NCBI RefSeq assembly: GCF_000263855.1
Contig: NZ_AJWX01000027.1
Span: forward strand, 1-64,000
DNA length: 64,000 nt
Direction: 5' to 3'
Origin: Pseudomonas sp. M47T1
Lineage (GTDB): Bacteria; Pseudomonadota; Gammaproteobacteria; Pseudomonadales; Pseudomonadaceae
Every line of letters starts with the position of its first letter. Position 1 is the stretch's first letter. Made by a program: the position numbers and the translations under genes. Shown piece by piece: positions 25,479-34,431 of this stretch. The notes beneath the pieces are model-generated. The model ran no database searches. It was not told where the DNA came from and worked only from the letters and a program-made list of their open reading frames with translations.

Positions 25479-26312
25479 ATGATTCGGCCTACCGCTGAAA
25501 CTACCCCGGCCGGCACCAGTTACCTGGCGACCGGCCAAGGCCACCCCGTGATCCTGATCCATGGCGTGGGCCTGAACAAAGAAATGTGGGGCGGCCAGAT
25601 CGTTGGCCTGGCCCCGCATTACAGTGTCATTGCCTACGACATGCTCGGCCACGGCGCCAGCCCGCGCCCCGCCGCCGGCACGCCGCTGGGCGGTTATGCC
25701 GACCAATTGCTGGAACTGCTCGACCACCTGCAGATCCCCCAGGCCATCGTCATCGGTTTCTCGATGGGCGGCCTGGTGGCGCGCGCCTTTGCCTTGCACC
25801 ACCCCACGCGCCTGTCGGGGCTGGTGGTGCTCAACAGCGTATTCAACCGCAGTGCCGAACAACGTGCCGGCGTGATCGCCCGCACCGCCCAGGCCGCCGA
25901 ACACGGCCCGGACGCCAACGCCGAAGCCGCCCTGTCGCGCTGGTTCAGCCGCGAATACCAGGCCGCCAACCCGGCGCAGATTGCCGCGATCCGCCAGACC
26001 CTGGCCGGCAATGACCCCCAGGGTTACCTGACCACCTATGAGCTGTTCGCCACCCAGGACATGTACCGCGTCGACGACCTGGCCACTATTCAGGTGCCGA
26101 CGCTGATCGCCACCGGCGAGCTGGACCCCGGGTCCACGCCGCTGATGGCCCGGGAGCTGGCCGAACGCATTCCTGGCGCGCAAGTTGCCGTGCTCGACGA
26201 ACAACGGCATATGATGCCGGTAGAGTCGCCGCGCCTGGTGAACCAGATGCTGCTGGAATTCCTCGCCCACGCGCTCACCCTCCAGAACCACGCCAAGGGG
26301 ATCGTTGCATGA
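25479..26312 (+). CDS. Alpha/beta hydrolase
   Basis: A 277-residue alpha/beta-hydrolase with oxyanion region LIHGVGLNKEMW, nucleophile elbow GFSMGG, acid in TGELDPGSTP and base in DEQRHMMPVE. It resembles 3-oxoadipate enol-lactonase, RutD and NicD-type deformylases. AGGAG before the ATG decides the start over an upstream TTG. The stop codon overlaps the start of the aldehyde dehydrogenase gene by four bases (ATGA). Probable job: hydrolysis of the ring-opened amide, lactone or N-formyl intermediate made by the monooxygenase. Confidence 0.87.
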   Translation: MIRPTAETTPAGTSYLATGQGHPVILIHGVGLNKEMWGGQIVGLAPHYSVIAYDMLGHGASPRPAAGTPLGGYADQLLELLDHLQIPQAIVIGFSMGGLVARAFALHHPTRLSGLVVLNSVFNRSAEQRAGVIARTAQAAEHGPDANAEAALSRWFSREYQAANPAQIAAIRQTLAGNDPQGYLTTYELFATQDMYRVDDLATIQVPTLIATGELDPGSTPLMARELAERIPGAQVAVLDEQRHMMPVESPRLVNQMLLEFLAHALTLQNHAKGIVA

Positions 26313-27790
26313 CGCTCGCAACCTTTCAGATGTGCATCGACGGCCAGTGGGTTGATGCCCTGTCCGGCAAGACCTTCGAAAGCCTCAACCCGGCCACGGC
26401 GCAAGCCTGGGCCGCGCTGCCCGACGCCGATGAAGCCGATGTGGAACGTGCCGTGCAATCGGCGCAGAAAGCCTTTGAAAGCCCGGCCTGGCGTGGTTTG
26501 ACCGCCACCGCCCGAGGCAAGCTGCTGCGCCGCCTGGGTGACCTGATTGCCGAGAACAAGGAGCAACTGGCCCAGCTGGAAAGCCGCGACAACGGCAAGC
26601 TGATCCGCGAAACCCGCGGCCAGGTGGGCTACCTGCCCGAGTTCTTCCATTACACCGCAGGCCTGGCCGACAAGCTGGAAGGCGGCACACTGCCGCTGGA
26701 CAAGCCTGACCTGTTTGCCTACACCGTGCACGAACCCATCGGCGTGGTAGCCGGGATCATCCCGTGGAACAGCCCGCTGTACCTCACCGCCATCAAGCTG
26801 GCCCCGGCCTTGGCCGCGGGCAACACCATCGTGCTCAAGCCCTCGGAGCATGCGTCAGCCACCATCCTTGAGCTGGCGCGCCTGGCCCTGGAAGCCGGCA
26901 TTCCGCCGGGCGTGGTCAACGTGGTCACCGGCTACGGCCCCAGCACCGGCGCAGCCCTGACCCGCCACCCGCTGGTGCGCAAGATTGCCTTCACCGGCGG
27001 CGCCGCCACCGCGCGCCATGTGGTGCGCAGCAGCGCCGAGAACTTCGCCAAGCTGTCGCTGGAACTGGGCGGCAAGTCACCGAACATCATCTTCGCCGAC
27101 GCCGACCTGGACAGCGCCATCAACGGTGCCGTGGCCGGCATCTACGCGGCGTCGGGCCAAAGCTGCGTGTCCGGTTCGCGCCTGTTGGTGCAGGACGAGA
27201 TCTACGACGAGTTCGTGACCCGCTTGGTGGAGCGCGCCCAGCGCATCCGCATCGGCAACCCGCAGGATGAAACCAGCGAAATGGGCCCCATGGCCACCGC
27301 TCAACAGTTGGCCGTGGTCGAGGGCCTGGTGGCCGCCGCCATCGCCGAAGGCGCTACCCTGCGCACCGGCGGCAAGCGCGCGCAGAGCGACAGCGACGGC
27401 TGGTACTACGAGCCCACCCTGTTCGAGTGCAACAGCAACTCGATGAAGATCATGCAGGAAGAAGTGTTCGGCCCCGTGGCCTCGGTTATCCGCTTCAAGA
27501 CCGAAGCCCAAGCGCTGGCCATCGCCAACGACTCGCAGTTCGGCCTGGCCGCCGGCATCTGGACCCGCGACCTGGGCCGCGCCCACCGTTTGGCCCGCGA
27601 CGTGCGTTCGGGCATTATCTGGGTCAATACCTACCGCGCTGTCTCGGCCATGGCCCCGATCGGCGGTTTCAAGAACAGCGGCTATGGCCGCGAGAGCGGC
27701 ATCGATTCGGTGCTGGCCTACACGGAACTGAAAACCGTGTGGATCAACCTCTCGCAGGCCCCCATGCCCGACCCTTTTGTGATGCGTTAA
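26309..27790 (+). CDS. NAD(P)-dependent aldehyde dehydrogenase
   Basis: A 493-residue aldehyde dehydrogenase of ordinary length. The family signature LELGGKSPNIIFADAD with the general-base Glu, and the catalytic Cys (about residue 286) in GQSCVSGSR, are intact, as is the EEVFGPV segment. It would oxidise an aldehyde (perhaps a semialdehyde) released by the preceding hydrolase to the acid. It is translationally coupled upstream and lies 13 bases before a flavin reductase gene. Confidence 0.92.
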   Translation: MTLATFQMCIDGQWVDALSGKTFESLNPATAQAWAALPDADEADVERAVQSAQKAFESPAWRGLTATARGKLLRRLGDLIAENKEQLAQLESRDNGKLIRETRGQVGYLPEFFHYTAGLADKLEGGTLPLDKPDLFAYTVHEPIGVVAGIIPWNSPLYLTAIKLAPALAAGNTIVLKPSEHASATILELARLALEAGIPPGVVNVVTGYGPSTGAALTRHPLVRKIAFTGGAATARHVVRSSAENFAKLSLELGGKSPNIIFADADLDSAINGAVAGIYAASGQSCVSGSRLLVQDEIYDEFVTRLVERAQRIRIGNPQDETSEMGPMATAQQLAVVEGLVAAAIAEGATLRTGGKRAQSDSDGWYYEPTLFECNSNSMKIMQEEVFGPVASVIRFKTEAQALAIANDSQFGLAAGIWTRDLGRAHRLARDVRSGIIWVNTYRAVSAMAPIGGFKNSGYGRESGIDSVLAYTELKTVWINLSQAPMPDPFVMR

Positions 27791-27803
27791 GAGACCCGCT
27801 GCC

Positions 27804-28289
27804 ATGATCGAACCCGGCATCTACAAAGAAGTAATGGCGTCATTCCCGTCCGGCGTCACCGTGGTGACCACCCTGGACCCGGAAGGCGGCATCGTCGGCA
27901 TCACCGCCAGCGCTTTCAGCGCCCTGTCCATCGACCCGGCGCTGGTGCTGTTCTGCCCCAACTACGCGTCCGACACCTACCCGGTGCTGCGCGACAGCAA
28001 GCGCTTCGCCATTCACCTGCTGTCCGCCGACCAGAAGGCCGAGGCCTACGCCTTTGCCGGCAAGGGCAAAGACAAGGCCCAGGGCATCGAATGGCACCTG
28101 AGCGAGCTGGGCAACCCGCTGCTGGCCAAGGCCACGGCTATCATCGAATGCGAGTTGTGGCGTGAATACGATGGTGGTGACCACGCCATCATCGTCGGCC
28201 AGGTGAAAAACCTGATATTGCCGGCGGACCCTGTGACCCCGATGGTCTATCACAAGGGCAAGCTTGGGGCGTTGCCCAGCATCGGTTAA
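27804..28289 (+). CDS. Flavin reductase family protein (monooxygenase reductase component), copy 1
   Basis: A 161-residue flavin reductase of the HpaC/RutF type with SFPSGVTVVTTLD at the N-terminus, TASAFSALSIDPALVLFC for the flavin pocket, and HAIIVGQVKNL near the C-terminus. It makes reduced FMN/FAD for a two-component monooxygenase. A paralogue, roughly two-thirds identical by eye, lies at 37.3 kb beside the luciferase-like monooxygenase. The two probably serve the same pathway, or this copy a second oxygenase. It ends the first operon. Confidence 0.9.
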   Translation: MIEPGIYKEVMASFPSGVTVVTTLDPEGGIVGITASAFSALSIDPALVLFCPNYASDTYPVLRDSKRFAIHLLSADQKAEAYAFAGKGKDKAQGIEWHLSELGNPLLAKATAIIECELWREYDGGDHAIIVGQVKNLILPADPVTPMVYHKGKLGALPSIG

Positions 28290-28290
28290 A

Positions 28291-28364
28291 CCTGTTCGCG
28301 GGCACGGCCCGCTTCTACAAGGGCCAATTACGCCCGGTAGGAGCGGGTCGTGCCCGCGAACAGG
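28291..28364. repeat. Paired REP palindromes (class 1)
   Basis: CCTGTTCGCGGGCACGGCCC and the facing GGAGCGGGTCGTGCCCGCGA mirror each other; the outer arms CCTGTTCGCGGGCACG/CGTGCCCGCGAACAGG are perfectly complementary. It sits directly after the flavin reductase stop codon. Confidence 0.8.
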
Positions 28365-28476
28365 CCAGCCGATTCAACCTGACCGTTTGCGTGATAAACT
28401 CGCCCATGATTTTCGGCCCTTGTCCGGCCCCCATTCCGGCCCTGAGGTATCCACCCCACTAATCAGAGCGGACCCA

Positions 28477-29229
28477 ATGAAACGCCTGCCACTCGACGAC
28501 AGCTTCAAGGTCAATCGCAACCCGGTCACCCTGCGCGAAATCGTGCTGGAAAAACTGCGCAGCGCCATCATGAATTTCCAGCTGCTGCCCGGCGACCGCC
28601 TGGTAGAGCGCGACCTGTGCGACCGCCTGGGGGTCAGCCGTACCTCGGTGCGTGAAGCCCTGCGCCACCTGGAATCCGAAGGCCTGGTGGAATTCGCCGA
28701 CGCCAAGGGCCCGCGCGTGGCCATCATTACCCTGGAAGACGCACGCGACATCTACGAGCTGCGCTGCGTGCTCGAAGGCCTGATCGTGCAGTTGTTCACC
28801 CTGAACGCCAAGGCCAAGGACATCCGCGCCCTGGAAAAAGCCCTGGACGAGAACCGCAAGGCGCTCAATGAAGGCGAACTGACTCAGGTGCTGGACTCGG
28901 TGCAAGGCTTCTACGACGTGCTGCTGGAAGGCTCGGGCAACCATGTGGCCGCTACTCAGCTGCGCCAGTTGCAGGCGCGCATCAGCTACCTGCGGGCTAC
29001 CTCGGTGTCCCAGGAAAACCGCCGCGGCGCCAGCAACCAGGAAATGGAACGCATTGTCGCGGCCATCAAGAGCGGCGACCCGCTGGCCGCGCACCAAGCC
29101 TCGGTGGACCACGTGCGCGCTGCCGCGAAAGTGGCGCTGGACTACCTGCGCCTGAAGCAGAACGACACCAGCAAGCTGCGCGACATCGCCACGCCCATCG
29201 TCCAGAAAGAACCCCGCATAGGTAGCTGA
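28477..29229 (+). CDS. GntR-family (FadR subfamily) regulator of the flavin-monooxygenase cluster
   Basis: A 250-residue regulator with an N-terminal winged helix (LVERDLCDRLGVSRTSVREALRHLESEGLVEF) and a C-terminal FCD domain (YELRCVLEGLIVQLF, with the acidic/His metal-site pattern less clear than in VanR). FadR-subfamily proteins typically bind TGGT-N-ACCA palindromes. Six such sites (core TGGTATACCA or TGGTATTCCA) lie in front of the surrounding operons, so this is the natural candidate regulator. It has no copy of the site in its own leader. It is followed two bases later by the Nudix gene. Confidence 0.87.
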   Translation: MKRLPLDDSFKVNRNPVTLREIVLEKLRSAIMNFQLLPGDRLVERDLCDRLGVSRTSVREALRHLESEGLVEFADAKGPRVAIITLEDARDIYELRCVLEGLIVQLFTLNAKAKDIRALEKALDENRKALNEGELTQVLDSVQGFYDVLLEGSGNHVAATQLRQLQARISYLRATSVSQENRRGASNQEMERIVAAIKSGDPLAAHQASVDHVRAAAKVALDYLRLKQNDTSKLRDIATPIVQKEPRIGS

Positions 29230-29231
29230 TC

Positions 29232-29795
29232 ATGCCCAGCCCGCGCTTCTGCCCACAATGCGGTGCCGCCCACCTGGTTCACCAGGTACCCGACGGCGAC
29301 ACCCATGAACGGCTGATGTGCACGGGCTGCGGCTACATCCACTACATCAACCCGAAGATCATTGCCGGCTGCATCATCGAGCAGGACGGCAAGTACTTGC
29401 TGTGCCAGCGCGCCATCCCCCCGCGCCCTGGCACCTGGACGCTGCCGGCAGGCTTCATGGAAGCCGGGGAAACCACCGAGCAGGCGGCCGTGCGCGAAGT
29501 ATGGGAAGAGACCGGCGTGCGCGCCGACATCGTCTCACCCTATTCCATCTTCAGCGTGCCGCGCATCAGCGAGGTGTACATCATCTTCCGCGCCATCGCC
29601 GTGGAAATCACCGGCGCCTTCGGCCCGGAAACCCTCGACTACCGCTTCTTCGCCCCCCAAGACATCCCCTGGGACGCCATCTACTACCCGGCCATCCGGC
29701 AGATCCTCGAACGCTATATCGAGGAGCGCCAGGCCGGGGTGTATGGCATCTACATGGGCAATGACGACAGCGGCAAGATCCACTTCATTCGTTGA
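29232..29795 (+). CDS. Nudix hydrolase with N-terminal zinc ribbon
   Basis: A 187-residue protein: an N-terminal zinc ribbon (CPQCGAAH and CTGCGYIHY), then the complete Nudix box starting at GFMEAGETTEQAAVREVWEE. This layout is shared with NADH/ADP-ribose pyrophosphatase-type enzymes. It hydrolyses a nucleoside diphosphate derivative, perhaps a flavin or pyridine nucleotide. It is co-transcribed with the GntR gene (two-base gap) and its stop codon touches that of the opposite-strand DUF1330 gene. Confidence 0.88.
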   Translation: MPSPRFCPQCGAAHLVHQVPDGDTHERLMCTGCGYIHYINPKIIAGCIIEQDGKYLLCQRAIPPRPGTWTLPAGFMEAGETTEQAAVREVWEETGVRADIVSPYSIFSVPRISEVYIIFRAIAVEITGAFGPETLDYRFFAPQDIPWDAIYYPAIRQILERYIEERQAGVYGIYMGNDDSGKIHFIR

Positions 29796-30104
29796 TCACG
29801 CCGCGTCGTCTCCCAGCGGGTACCCCTCGACTATGATGATTTCAGCGGTGGCCGCGCCTTCGCGTTGGGCCTTGGCCTGCTGATATTCGGGCGAGTTGTA
29901 GCAGTCGATGGCGTGCTGGTACGAGGGGAACTCGATCACCACGCTGCGCTGCGGGGTCTCGCGCCCTTCCATGGCAATGCTGCGCCCACCGCGGGCAAGA
30001 AACCTGGCACCGTACAGGGCGAACGCCGTGGGGGCGCGCTGGGTGTACTCGGTGTATTGCTCAGGGTCGGTGACATCTACCTGGGCTATCCAATAAGCCT
30101 TCAT
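29796..30104 (-). CDS. DUF1330 domain-containing protein
   Basis: A 102-residue ferredoxin-like-fold (dimeric alpha/beta barrel) protein: MKAYWIAQVDVTDPEQYTEY, VVIEFPSYQHAIDCYNSPEYQ and a final beta strand. DUF1330 proteins have no settled activity but often accompany catabolic enzymes. It is divergent from the RibBA paralogue and shares operator site 2 with it, so it belongs to the same regulon. Confidence 0.88.
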   Translation of the reverse strand: MKAYWIAQVDVTDPEQYTEYTQRAPTAFALYGARFLARGGRSIAMEGRETPQRSVVIEFPSYQHAIDCYNSPEYQQAKAQREGAATAEIIIVEGYPLGDDAA

Positions 30105-30132
30105 TACTACCTCGACGTTCCCGTTAAAATTG

Positions 30133-30151
30133 TATTATGGTATACCAGAAT
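30133..30151. promoter_or_regulatory. GntR operator, site 2
   Basis: TATTATGGTATACCAGAAT holds the perfect palindrome TGGTATACCA. It lies midway between the divergent DUF1330 and ribBA genes. The gap is only 83 bases, too short for an FMN riboswitch. Confidence 0.72.
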
Positions 30152-30187
30152 AACGATACAGCCTGCCAGCTATAGGTGAGACAACAC

Positions 30188-31297
30188 ATGGCCTTCAATA
30201 GCACCGAAGAAATCATCGAAGACTTCCGCCAGGGCAAGATGGTATTGCTGGTCGACGATGAGGATAGAGAAAACGAAGGCGACCTGCTGCTGGCAGCCGA
30301 CCGCTGCACCGCCGCCGACATCAGTTTCATGGCCCGCGAGGCCCGTGGCCTGATCTGCCTGACGCTGACTGACGAGCACTGCCAACGCCTGGGGCTGGAG
30401 CAGATGGTGCCGGCCAACGGCAGTGTGTTCGCCACCGCGTTTACCGTGTCCATCGAAGCCGCCACTGGGGTGACGACCGGTATCAGCGCCGCCGACCGCG
30501 CGCGCACCGTGCAGGCCGCCGTGGCGGCTGGCGCCACGGCCCATGACATTGTGCAGCCGGGGCACATCTTTCCCTTGCGTGCCCGCGAAGGCGGCGTACT
30601 CACCCGCGCCGGCCACACCGAAGCCGGTTGCGACCTGGCCCGCCTGGCCGGTTTTACCCCCGCGGCGGTGATCGTCGAAGTGATGAACGACGACGGCACC
30701 ATGGCTCGCCGCCCCGACCTGGAAGTGTTCGCACGCAAGCACGGCATCAAGATCGGCACCATTGCCGACCTCATCCACTACCGCCTCAGCACCGAGCACA
30801 CCATCGTGCGTAACGGCGAGCGCGACCTGCCCACCGTGCACGGCACCTTCCGCCTGATTACCTATGAAGACCGCATCGAAGGCGGCGTGCACATGGCCAT
30901 GGTGATGGGCGACATTCGCCGCGACGACCCAACCCTGGTGCGCGTCCACGTGATCGATCCACTGCGCGACCTGGTGGGCGCCGAGTACAGCGGGCCCAGT
31001 AACTGGACCCTGTGGGCAGCGTTGCAGCGCGTGGCGGAGGAAGGCCGCGGCGTGGTGGTGGTGCTGGCCAACCATGAATCGTCCCAGGCCTTGCTGGAAC
31101 GCGTGCCGCAGCTCACCCAGCCACCCCGGCAGTACAGCCGGTCGCAGTCGCGGATTTATTCAGAGGTGGGTACCGGCGCGCAGATTCTGCAGGACATCGG
31201 CGTGGGCAAATTGCGCCACCTGGGGCCGCCGCTGAAATATGCGGGCCTGACGGGTTATGACTTGGAGGTCGTGGAAAGCATCCCTTTCACCGCTTGA
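30188..31297 (+). CDS. ribB: 3,4-dihydroxy-2-butanone-4-phosphate synthase (RibBA type, degenerate GTP cyclohydrolase II domain)
   Basis: A 369-residue RibBA-like protein. The N-terminal DHBP synthase domain is intact: DDEDRENEGDL, TGISAADRARTV and HIFPLRAREGGVLTRAGHTE. The C-terminal domain has the GTP cyclohydrolase II layout, but the region that should hold the three zinc cysteines reads VHVIDPLRDLVGAEYSGPSN, without Cys, so that activity is presumably lost, as in many Pseudomonas homologues. It makes the four-carbon precursor of riboflavin. Being under the cluster's own operator instead of an FMN riboswitch suggests it boosts flavin supply when the flavin-dependent pathway is induced. Confidence 0.9.
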   Translation: MAFNSTEEIIEDFRQGKMVLLVDDEDRENEGDLLLAADRCTAADISFMAREARGLICLTLTDEHCQRLGLEQMVPANGSVFATAFTVSIEAATGVTTGISAADRARTVQAAVAAGATAHDIVQPGHIFPLRAREGGVLTRAGHTEAGCDLARLAGFTPAAVIVEVMNDDGTMARRPDLEVFARKHGIKIGTIADLIHYRLSTEHTIVRNGERDLPTVHGTFRLITYEDRIEGGVHMAMVMGDIRRDDPTLVRVHVIDPLRDLVGAEYSGPSNWTLWAALQRVAEEGRGVVVVLANHESSQALLERVPQLTQPPRQYSRSQSRIYSEVGTGAQILQDIGVGKLRHLGPPLKYAGLTGYDLEVVESIPFTA

Positions 31298-31317
31298 CCG
31301 AGGGTGCTGCAGCGCTT

Positions 31318-31407
31318 TTGTGGGCGCGGGCCCTGCCCGCGAAAAGAACGCTGCGGTGCCATTGACGTTCGCGGTGCCTTCTTCGCGGGCAGAGCCTGCG
31401 CCCACGC
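31318..31407. repeat. Paired REP palindromes (class 1)
   Basis: GTGGGCGCGGGCCCTGCCCG and the facing GGGCAGAGCCTGCGCCCAC form an inverted pair around a 40-base centre. Within the 31298-31648 gap only this pair and the GntR operator were recognised. Confidence 0.8.
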
Positions 31408-31468
31408 AAATAGAGGACAACCTGACCACGTGCAGATAGCCGGTAAGGCGAAACTCTTGTACAAATCT

Positions 31469-31493
31469 TGGAATACCATAATATGATATTCCA
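31469..31493. promoter_or_regulatory. GntR operator, site 3
   Basis: TGGAATACCATAATA on this strand is the complement of TATTATGGTATTCCA, and the outer TGGAATA/TATTCCA arms form a wider palindrome. It precedes the ABC-transporter operon by about 155 bases. Confidence 0.65.
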
Positions 31494-31648
31494 GTAGACC
31501 GAAAGAATGTGTCAGGTGCGCCCGCCAGGGACAGCACAAACAACAAGCCCTGACGCGGTCGACCATTACCAGGTCCCCTGGACCCACTGCTCCCGAAAGG
31601 CGGGCGTTGTAACAGCCCGCTCAAAACACAACAAATGAGGGCGTACAA

Positions 31649-32674
31649 ATGGTGTTCAACAAAGGTGCTACCGCGGTTCTCGCCGCCAGCATTCTGGCCG
31701 TATCCACAAGCGTTGCATTTGCCGCCGACAGCATGAGCTTCGTCAGCTGGGGTGGCTCCACCCAGGACGCGCAAAAGGCCGCATGGGCCGAGCCCTTCAG
31801 CCAGCAAGCCAACATCAAGGTGGTGCAGGACGGCCCTACCGACTACGGCAAACTCAAGGCCATGGTCGACAGCGGCAACGTGCAATGGGACGTGGTTGAC
31901 GTGGAAGCGGACTTCGCCCTGCGCGCCGCCGCCGAAGGCTTGCTCGAACCGCTGGACTTCAAGGTGATTGACCGCGACAAGATCGACCCGCGTTTCGTGG
32001 GCGACCACGGTGTGGGCTCGTTTTACTTCTCCTTCGTGCTGGGCTACAACGAAGGCAAGCTGGGTGCCGGCAAGCCTCAGGACTGGACCGCCCTGTTCGA
32101 TACCAAAACCTACCCTGGCAAACGCGCCCTGTACAAATGGCCAAGCCCCGGCGTGCTGGAACTGGCCCTGCTGGCCGACGGCGTGCCCGCCGACAAGCTC
32201 TACCCGCTGGACCTGGACCGCGCCTTCAAGAAACTCGACACCATCAAGAAAGACATCGTGTGGTGGGGCGGTGGCGCCCAGTCCCAGCAACTGCTGGCCT
32301 CGGGTGAAGCCAGCATCGGCCAGTTCTGGAACGGCCGCATCTACGCCCTGCAACAGGACGGCGCGCCCGTGGGCGTGAGCTGGAAGCAGAACCTGGTCAT
32401 GGCCGATTTCCTGGTCATCCCCAAGGGCTCGAAAAACAAGGACGCGGCCATGAAGTTCCTGGCCAATTCCAGCTCGGCCAAGGGCCAGGCCGACTTCGCC
32501 AACCTGACCGCCTACGCCCCGGTGAACAAAGACAGCGTGAGCTTGCTCAAGCCTGAACTCGCGCCAAACCTGCCCACTGCCTACGCTAAGGATCAGATCA
32601 CCCTCGACTTCGCCTACTGGGCCAAAAATGGCCCGGCTATCGCGACACGGTGGAACGAATGGCTGGTCAAATGA
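31649..32674 (+). CDS. ABC transporter substrate-binding protein (PotD/PotF-like)
   Basis: A 341-residue periplasmic protein with signal peptide (AVLAASILAVSTSVAFA-A). It follows the spermidine/putrescine-binding family pattern: FVSWGGSTQDAQKAAW, WDVVDVEADFALRAAAEGLLEPLDF, and YPLDLDRAFKKLDTIK. Members bind polyamines, opines or other small organic cations and acids. It should capture the substrate of this cluster. Its TGA overlaps the ATG of the first permease gene. GAGGG precedes the start. Confidence 0.9.
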   Translation: MVFNKGATAVLAASILAVSTSVAFAADSMSFVSWGGSTQDAQKAAWAEPFSQQANIKVVQDGPTDYGKLKAMVDSGNVQWDVVDVEADFALRAAAEGLLEPLDFKVIDRDKIDPRFVGDHGVGSFYFSFVLGYNEGKLGAGKPQDWTALFDTKTYPGKRALYKWPSPGVLELALLADGVPADKLYPLDLDRAFKKLDTIKKDIVWWGGGAQSQQLLASGEASIGQFWNGRIYALQQDGAPVGVSWKQNLVMADFLVIPKGSKNKDAAMKFLANSSSAKGQADFANLTAYAPVNKDSVSLLKPELAPNLPTAYAKDQITLDFAYWAKNGPAIATRWNEWLVK

Positions 32675-33603
32675 AGATGACGGCGGCTACCCCCCGCCAC
32701 GGCAACGACAGCGCGCCCCGCGCTGTCGGCGTCACCCCGAAGGCGGTAGTCATGAACACACCCACGTTGGCCCAACGCTGGCGCGGCAGCCGCAACCTGC
32801 TGCCGGCCCTGCTGTTCCTTGGGCTGTTCTTTTTCGCACCGCTGATCGGCCTGTTGTTGCGCGGCGTGCTGGAACCGGTGCCGGGCCTGGGCAACTACCA
32901 GGAACTGTTCGCCAACTCGGCCTACGCCCGGGTGTTGTTCAACACCTTCTCGGTGGCCGGCCTGGTGACGCTGTTCAGCGTGCTGCTGGGCTTCCCCCTG
33001 GCCTGGGTGATCACCCTGGTACCGCGTGGCTGGGGGCGCTGGTTGCTGAACATCGTGCTGCTGTCGATGTGGACCAGCCTGCTGGCGCGCACTTATTCGT
33101 GGCTGGTGCTGTTGCAGGCCAGCGGCGTGATCAACAAGGCGCTGATGGCCATGGGCATCATCGATCAACCGCTGGAGATGGTGCATAACCTCACCGGCGT
33201 GGTGATCGGCATGAGCTACATCATGATCCCGTTCATCGTGCTGCCGTTGCAGGCCACCATGCAGGCCATCGACCCGATGGTGTTGCAGGCCGGCGCCATT
33301 TGCGGCGCCAGCCCGTGGACCAACTTCTTCCGGGTGTTTTTGCCGCTGTGCCGCTCGGGGCTGTTTTCCGGCGCCTTGATGGTGTTCGTGATGTCCCTGG
33401 GGTACTACGTGACGCCCGCACTGTTGGGCGGCGCGCAGAACATGATGCTGCCCGAGTTCATCGTCCAGCAGGTGCAGTCGTTCCTCAACTGGGGCTTGGC
33501 CAGCGCGGCCGCCGCCTTGCTGATCGTCATCACCCTGGTGCTGTTCTACTTCTACCTGAAGCTGCAACCGGAAAGCCCGGTCGGCTCCAGCAACGCGAGG
33601 TAA
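32671..33603 (+). CDS. ABC transporter permease (PotB/PotH-like)
   Basis: A 310-residue inner-membrane permease with about six hydrophobic helices and the coupling-loop signature in DPMVLQAGAICGASPWTNFFRVFLPL (conserved Glu replaced, Gly retained). The chosen ATG overlaps the upstream stop (ATGA). A downstream ATG giving MNTPTLAQRW would remove an unusual 27-residue polar leader and is a fair alternative. It partners the next permease. Confidence 0.88.
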   Translation: MKMTAATPRHGNDSAPRAVGVTPKAVVMNTPTLAQRWRGSRNLLPALLFLGLFFFAPLIGLLLRGVLEPVPGLGNYQELFANSAYARVLFNTFSVAGLVTLFSVLLGFPLAWVITLVPRGWGRWLLNIVLLSMWTSLLARTYSWLVLLQASGVINKALMAMGIIDQPLEMVHNLTGVVIGMSYIMIPFIVLPLQATMQAIDPMVLQAGAICGASPWTNFFRVFLPLCRSGLFSGALMVFVMSLGYYVTPALLGGAQNMMLPEFIVQQVQSFLNWGLASAAAALLIVITLVLFYFYLKLQPESPVGSSNAR

Positions 33604-33609
33604 ACCGAC

Positions 33610-34431
33610 ATGCTCCTGACCCCCAATGCCATGAGCACACGGATGCGTTTTGGCCTGTACACCACCACGGGCATCATCGCGCTGTTCCTGCTGCTGCCCA
33701 TTGTGTTCATCGTGCTGCTGTCGTTCGGCTCATCGCAATGGCTGGTGTTTCCGCCGCCGGGCTGGACGACCAAATGGTATGTGCAGTTTTTCTCCAACGC
33801 CGACTGGATGGACGCGGCACTGTCGAGCTTGAAAGTGGCGGTACTGACGACCATTTTCGCGGTAGCCCTGGGCCTGCCCACGGCCTTCGCCCTGGTGCGC
33901 GGCAAGTTCCCTGGCCGCGACCTGCTCTATGGCCTGTTTACCCTGCCAATGATCGTGCCGCTGGTGATCATCGCCGTGGCGGTGTACGCGCTGTTCCTCA
34001 AGCTGGGCTACACCGGCACGCTGTTCGCGTTTGTGGTCAGCCACGTGATCGTGGCGTTGCCGTTCACCATCATCTCCATCATCAACTCGCTGAAGCTGTT
34101 CGACCAATCCATCGAGGACGCCGCAGTCATTTGCGGCGCCTCACGCTTGCAGGCGATTTTCAAGGTCACCTTCCCCGGCATTCGCCCGGGCATGGTTGCC
34201 GGCGGCCTGTTTGCCTTTCTGGTGTCGTGGGACGAAGTGGTGCTGAGCGTGATGATGGCCAGCCCTACCCTGCAAACCCTGCCCGTGAAAATGTGGACCA
34301 CCCTGCGCCAGGATCTGACCCCGGTGATCGCCGTCGCTTCGACGCTGTTGATTGCCCTGTCGGTGCTGGTGATGGTCATCGCCGCCGCCCTGCGTCGGCG
34401 CAATGAAATGCGTCTGGGAGTTTCCAAATGA
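33610..34431 (+). CDS. ABC transporter permease (PotC/PotI-like)
   Basis: A 273-residue permease with six hydrophobic helices and the EAA-type loop SIEDAAVICGASRLQAIFKVTFPGIRPG. It starts six bases after the first permease and overlaps the ATPase gene by four bases (ATGA). With its partner it forms the membrane channel of the importer. Confidence 0.9.
   Translation: MLLTPNAMSTRMRFGLYTTTGIIALFLLLPIVFIVLLSFGSSQWLVFPPPGWTTKWYVQFFSNADWMDAALSSLKVAVLTTIFAVALGLPTAFALVRGKFPGRDLLYGLFTLPMIVPLVIIAVAVYALFLKLGYTGTLFAFVVSHVIVALPFTIISIINSLKLFDQSIEDAAVICGASRLQAIFKVTFPGIRPGMVAGGLFAFLVSWDEVVLSVMMASPTLQTLPVKMWTTLRQDLTPVIAVASTLLIALSVLVMVIAAALRRRNEMRLGVSK

Noticed and set aside
24828..26321. A 497-codon minus-strand frame
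   Set aside because: It is antisense to the DUF1185 and hydrolase genes and crosses the operator; no recognisable domain.
30105..30187. An FMN riboswitch before ribBA
   Set aside because: The gap is only 83 bases and is mostly operator; the conserved riboswitch helices cannot fit.
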